From Verrucomicrobiia bacterium (GTDB lineage Bacteria; Verrucomicrobiota; Verrucomicrobiia; Opitutales; Opitutaceae): a stretch of DNA of 64,000 nucleotides. This document shows, piece after piece, positions 61,559 through 64,000 of the stretch. Location: assembly GCA_011525695.1 (NCBI GenBank), contig WYBX01000022.1, forward strand, positions 47,732 to 111,731, read 5' to 3'. Under the pieces are notes generated by a model, which worked only from the letters and a program-made list of their open reading frames with translations, was not told where the DNA came from and did not search any database. The translations under genes were made by a program, and so were the position numbers. Numbering within the stretch: position 1 is the stretch's first letter; each line of letters opens with the position of its first letter.

Positions 61559-62590
61559 GTGGACCCGGCGGATCGCCCCCCTAATGCTGCCGCCGACTTG
61601 AGCACAGCAGCACAAACCGTATGCATCGCCGGCGTGGGTTACGCGGTTCCCGCGAACATCCGTGCGAACAGCGAAATCCTGAAGGCGTTTCCTCATCGGA
61701 CCGAGGAGGAGATGGTTCGTCTCACCGGCATCAAGGAGCGGCGCTATGCGAGTGAGGACGAGTCGGCGACCGCCTTGGCGGCCACGGCCGTGCATCACGC
61801 GCTGGAGCAGGCCGGGATGACGGTCAGTCAAATCGACGGAATCATCCTGGCGACCATCATCCCGGACCAGCCGGTGCCGTCGATGGCGAGTGCGCTGGCC
61901 CGGCACCTGGGCATCCCGCAGGCACTGGCCTTTGACATCAACGCGGCCTGCTCCGGATGGCTCTACGGGCTGGAGGTCGGGCGATCATTGATCCGGGGCG
62001 GCACGGCGAGGACGCTGATCGTCGTGACTGCTGAGCTGCTTTCGCGGATTACGAATCCTGAGTGCCAGGAAACCGCCTTCCTTTTCGGCGACGGCGCCGG
62101 CGCGGCGATTCTCACGGGGGGGCATGGCGGGCACCGGTTGCACCGGATGGGGCTTTCCGGAGATGCCACGCAGTACGAGTCGATTCAGCGGCAGGGCGGG
62201 GGTGCACGGATGCCATGGCCGGAAGCCAACGAAATGGAGCAGTTCTACCTGCAGATGGATGGAGCATCGGTGTTCAAGCACGCGGTGATTGGGTTCACCG
62301 AGCAAATCGAGCAGACCCTCGCTCGGGAGAACCTGAAGCCGGACGATATCGCGTGGGTCGTGCCGCATCAGGCGAACGAGCGGATCCTGAAGGCCGTGAG
62401 CAAGCGAGTCGGCATTCCCTACGACAAGTTCGTGGTGACGATTTCGAAATACGGCAACACGAGCGCGGCGAGCGTCTCGATGGCGCTGGGATGGGCGGCC
62501 GAGGAAGGCGTATTCAACGATGGCGACCGGATTATCTTCTGCAGTGTCGGTGCCGGTCTGACGTTTGCGGGCGGATTGTTGGTCTGGTAG
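61559..62590 (+). CDS. fabH: 3-oxoacyl-ACP synthase III (FabH-like)
   Basis: 343 aa from GTG 61559, one base after the previous stop; a TTG at 61598 would remove 13 residues. FDINAACSGWLYGLEVGRSL gives nucleophile Cys131, WVVPHQANERIL His270, and TISKYGNTSAASV Asn300, the complete C-H-N triad of KAS III. It condenses an acyl-CoA with malonyl-ACP. Being adjacent to a lipoyl/PSBD protein suggests primer supply from a 2-oxo-acid dehydrogenase, as for branched-chain starters; this is an inference. A terminator follows at 62602. Confidence 0.9.
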   Translation: MDPADRPPNAAADLSTAAQTVCIAGVGYAVPANIRANSEILKAFPHRTEEEMVRLTGIKERRYASEDESATALAATAVHHALEQAGMTVSQIDGIILATIIPDQPVPSMASALARHLGIPQALAFDINAACSGWLYGLEVGRSLIRGGTARTLIVVTAELLSRITNPECQETAFLFGDGAGAAILTGGHGGHRLHRMGLSGDATQYESIQRQGGGARMPWPEANEMEQFYLQMDGASVFKHAVIGFTEQIEQTLARENLKPDDIAWVVPHQANERILKAVSKRVGIPYDKFVVTISKYGNTSAASVSMALGWAAEEGVFNDGDRIIFCSVGAGLTFAGGLLVW

Positions 62591-62601
62591 GTTTTCGCGG
62601 A

Positions 62602-62626
62602 GGTTTTCGCGGTGCGAAAACCTTTT
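62602..62626 (+). terminator. Intrinsic terminator of the KAS III gene
   Basis: GGTTTTCGC (62602-62610), loop GGT, GCGAAAACC (62614-62622), then TTTT and a second run of T at 62633. A perfect 9-bp stem 12 bp after the stop. Confidence 0.9.
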
Positions 62627-62831
62627 GGGGAGTTTTTTGGAGTGACGAGTTCCGTCTCGTCCGCGACGCCAGTAATGATTCCCGTCGCTGCCATCGTGAC
62701 GATCTTCGCGGCCGAGACCGAGGGGCCGCGCGCAGCGCGGCATTTAGCAGCCCGCCGGTTCGGGCACGCATTCTATTCAACCGAGCGTTTGCTTCGATCG
62801 TTGTCCGGATGATGCTGAGTCCGACGGGCTG

Positions 62832-63587
62832 CTACGCATTCTGCAGTTCGTAGCTGAGGATGCTCAGGGCATAGGCGGCAGCGGTTTCGCAGCGCAACAC
62901 CAGCGGGCCCAGCGTGACCGGTTCGAAGCCGGCGCTTTGGGACAAGCTCATCTCGGCCGGCGTGAAGTCGCCCTCGGGGCCCACGAGCCAGAGGACCTTC
63001 CGGGGCGGTCGCTGGTGGGAGGCCTGGAAGGCCGCGAGCACATCCTTCAGCGACTTCGCGCCGGGGTGGAGGCTCGCGATGAGTTTCAGATCGTAACCGC
63101 GGGCGGTTTCCATGAAGGCGGCGGCATTCTGAACCGGCGTGACTTCGGGAATGAACGGGTTGCCGCACTGCTTCGCGGCCTCCAGCGCGGCCGTCTGCCA
63201 TTTCTCGATCTTGCGGTCGGATCGGTCCGCATCGAGATGCACCTGGGTGCGCTCGCTCTCGAGCGGCACGATCCGGGCGGCGCCAATCTCGGTGGCCTTG
63301 CGGACGATGGCATCCATGAACGGACCCTTCGGCAGCGCCTGGCCCAGGGTGATCTCGAAAGGCAGCGCCGGGATTTTCTGGCGAAAACGGACCTTGAGCA
63401 CTGCGCCCTGCCGGCGATCGGCCGTGAGTTCCGAAATCCATTCGGTGCCACGCCCGTCAAAAGCGACCACCGTGTCGCCAATCCGGGCGCGATTGACCGA
63501 GACGAGGTGGTGCGATTCCTCCGGCGAGAGGGTGATCTCGGTGGGTTCCGGACTGGCCGGGATGCAGAAGGCCCTGAAGTCTGGCAT
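62832..63587 (-). CDS. rsmE: 16S rRNA (uracil1498-N3)-methyltransferase
   Basis: 251 aa from ATG 63587. The N-terminal PUA-like part contains LSPEESHHLVSVNRARIGD. The SPOUT knot is formed by ITLGQALPKGPFMDAIVRKA, KVLWLVGPEGDFTPAEMSLS and VTLGPLVLRCETAAAYALSI. Those are the RsmE trefoil motifs. The longer open frame to 63731 is translated tRNA-Leu and is not part of the gene. Confidence 0.95.
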   Translation of the reverse strand: MPDFRAFCIPASPEPTEITLSPEESHHLVSVNRARIGDTVVAFDGRGTEWISELTADRRQGAVLKVRFRQKIPALPFEITLGQALPKGPFMDAIVRKATEIGAARIVPLESERTQVHLDADRSDRKIEKWQTAALEAAKQCGNPFIPEVTPVQNAAAFMETARGYDLKLIASLHPGAKSLKDVLAAFQASHQRPPRKVLWLVGPEGDFTPAEMSLSQSAGFEPVTLGPLVLRCETAAAYALSILSYELQNA

Positions 63588-63652
63588 GGGCGCGAATGTC
63601 CACAGGTCCGGAGCCGGAACGCAAGCGCGGGCACTCTGAAATGAGGTGCGAG

Positions 63653-63737
63653 TGGTGCCCGGAGAGGGGATCGAACCCACACGCCTTGCGGCGGCAGATT
63701 TTGAGTCTGCTGCGTCTGCCAATTCCGCCATCCGGGC
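63653..63737 (-). tRNA. tRNA-Leu (CAA anticodon)
   Basis: 85 nt with CCA encoded. Acceptor GCCCGGA pairs with TCCGGGC. The D arm TGGCGGAATTGGCAGACGC and a long variable arm are those of class II tRNAs. Anticodon loop CTCAAAA reads CAA. It lies just upstream of rsmE on the same strand. Confidence 0.95.
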
Positions 63738-64000
63738 GACGGCACCGGGCGGAAATTAGGTGCGCCCCGGATGGTGTCCACGCATTTTTTCGCGCGGGTC
63801 AATTTTGAACGCTCCCGCAGCGATGGCGTCTTTCCCGTCGTAAGTTCCCCGTTCTTTTTGGGATATTACCTAGTTCATTATGGTCCCACGGACGAAAACG
63901 CACGTTCACAAGTGCCTCGTGATGAGGCGAGGCACGGGCGATTAACGGACGTTGTCGATTGAGGATTTGGGCGATGTTTTCGAAGGTTCACTCTATCAAA
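63738..64000. other. Gene-free right edge
   Basis: About 260 bp upstream of tRNA-Leu on its strand. I see no supported gene. The promoter of the tRNA/rsmE unit should be near 63738-63800 (minus strand), but no clear boxes can be named. Confidence 0.4.

Noticed and set aside
63588..63731. Longer N-terminus for RsmE starting MAELADAADSKSAAARRVGS
   Set aside because: That segment is the translated antisense/sense frame of tRNA-Leu(CAA), a well-known false extension. The SPOUT protein starts at 63587.

Overview
The window looks like a chromosomal segment of a high-GC, LPS-making diderm, most likely a verrucomicrobium of the Opitutaceae type. This is inferred from the set of gene families, not from a marker gene: a TonB receptor with an N-terminal carboxypeptidase-regulatory-like domain, a DUF4861 protein, LptD and KdsA, and the dispersed palindromes and boiler-plate intergenic repeats I associate with these genomes.

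Region 1 (1-24095, all minus strand) is one long surface-polysaccharide locus. Transcription runs from an asparagine synthetase-glycosyltransferase fusion at 24095 towards position 1. It encodes a Wzm/Wzt-type ABC exporter, about a dozen glycosyltransferases (GT2, GT4, GT9 and DXD types), two GT-C-like membrane transferases, three SAM methyltransferases, a hexapeptide acetyltransferase and a Wzy-like polymerase. Many genes share ATGA, GTGA or TTGA stop-start overlaps, so it is probably one or a few long operons. The first gene runs off the left edge.

Region 2 (24180-27038) holds a DJ-1/PfpI protein, a divergent NAD-dependent epimerase, ybaB, recR, a perfect 44-bp palindrome and tRNA-Gly(CCC).

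Region 3 (27016-37687) is an integrated element of about 10.65 kb in the 3' end of that tRNA gene. A 23-bp exact repeat of the tRNA end bounds it. It carries a tyrosine integrase, an excisionase-like HTH protein, a DnaB-N/RecA-like replication protein, an iteron-like array with a hairpin, a possible small-terminase-like protein, several unknown proteins, an opposing HTH regulator, three translationally coupled collagen-like proteins (the third needs a frameshift) and two exported proteins on the opposite strand. No capsid, portal, large terminase or conjugation gene is visible. It resembles a phage satellite or mini-integrative element and is the best candidate here for something undescribed.

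Region 4 (37689-45668) has a lone response-regulator receiver, two tandem Cys-rich exported paralogues, a VTT/DedA-like membrane protein overlapping a polyprenyl-phosphate sugar transferase (probably the initiating enzyme for glycans such as those of region 1), an M13 metallopeptidase, an unknown membrane protein coupled to a MenA-like prenyltransferase, and thioredoxin.

Region 5 (45669-64000) is mostly core genes: scpA, rsmB, lptD, a TonB-dependent receptor, a DUF4861 protein, a PfkB kinase coupled to a DUF6941-like protein, a small membrane protein, pyrG, kdsA, a free-standing lipoyl/subunit-binding protein next to a ketoacyl-ACP synthase III, rsmE and tRNA-Leu(CAA). The gaps hold dispersed repeats, palindromes and several clear intrinsic terminators.
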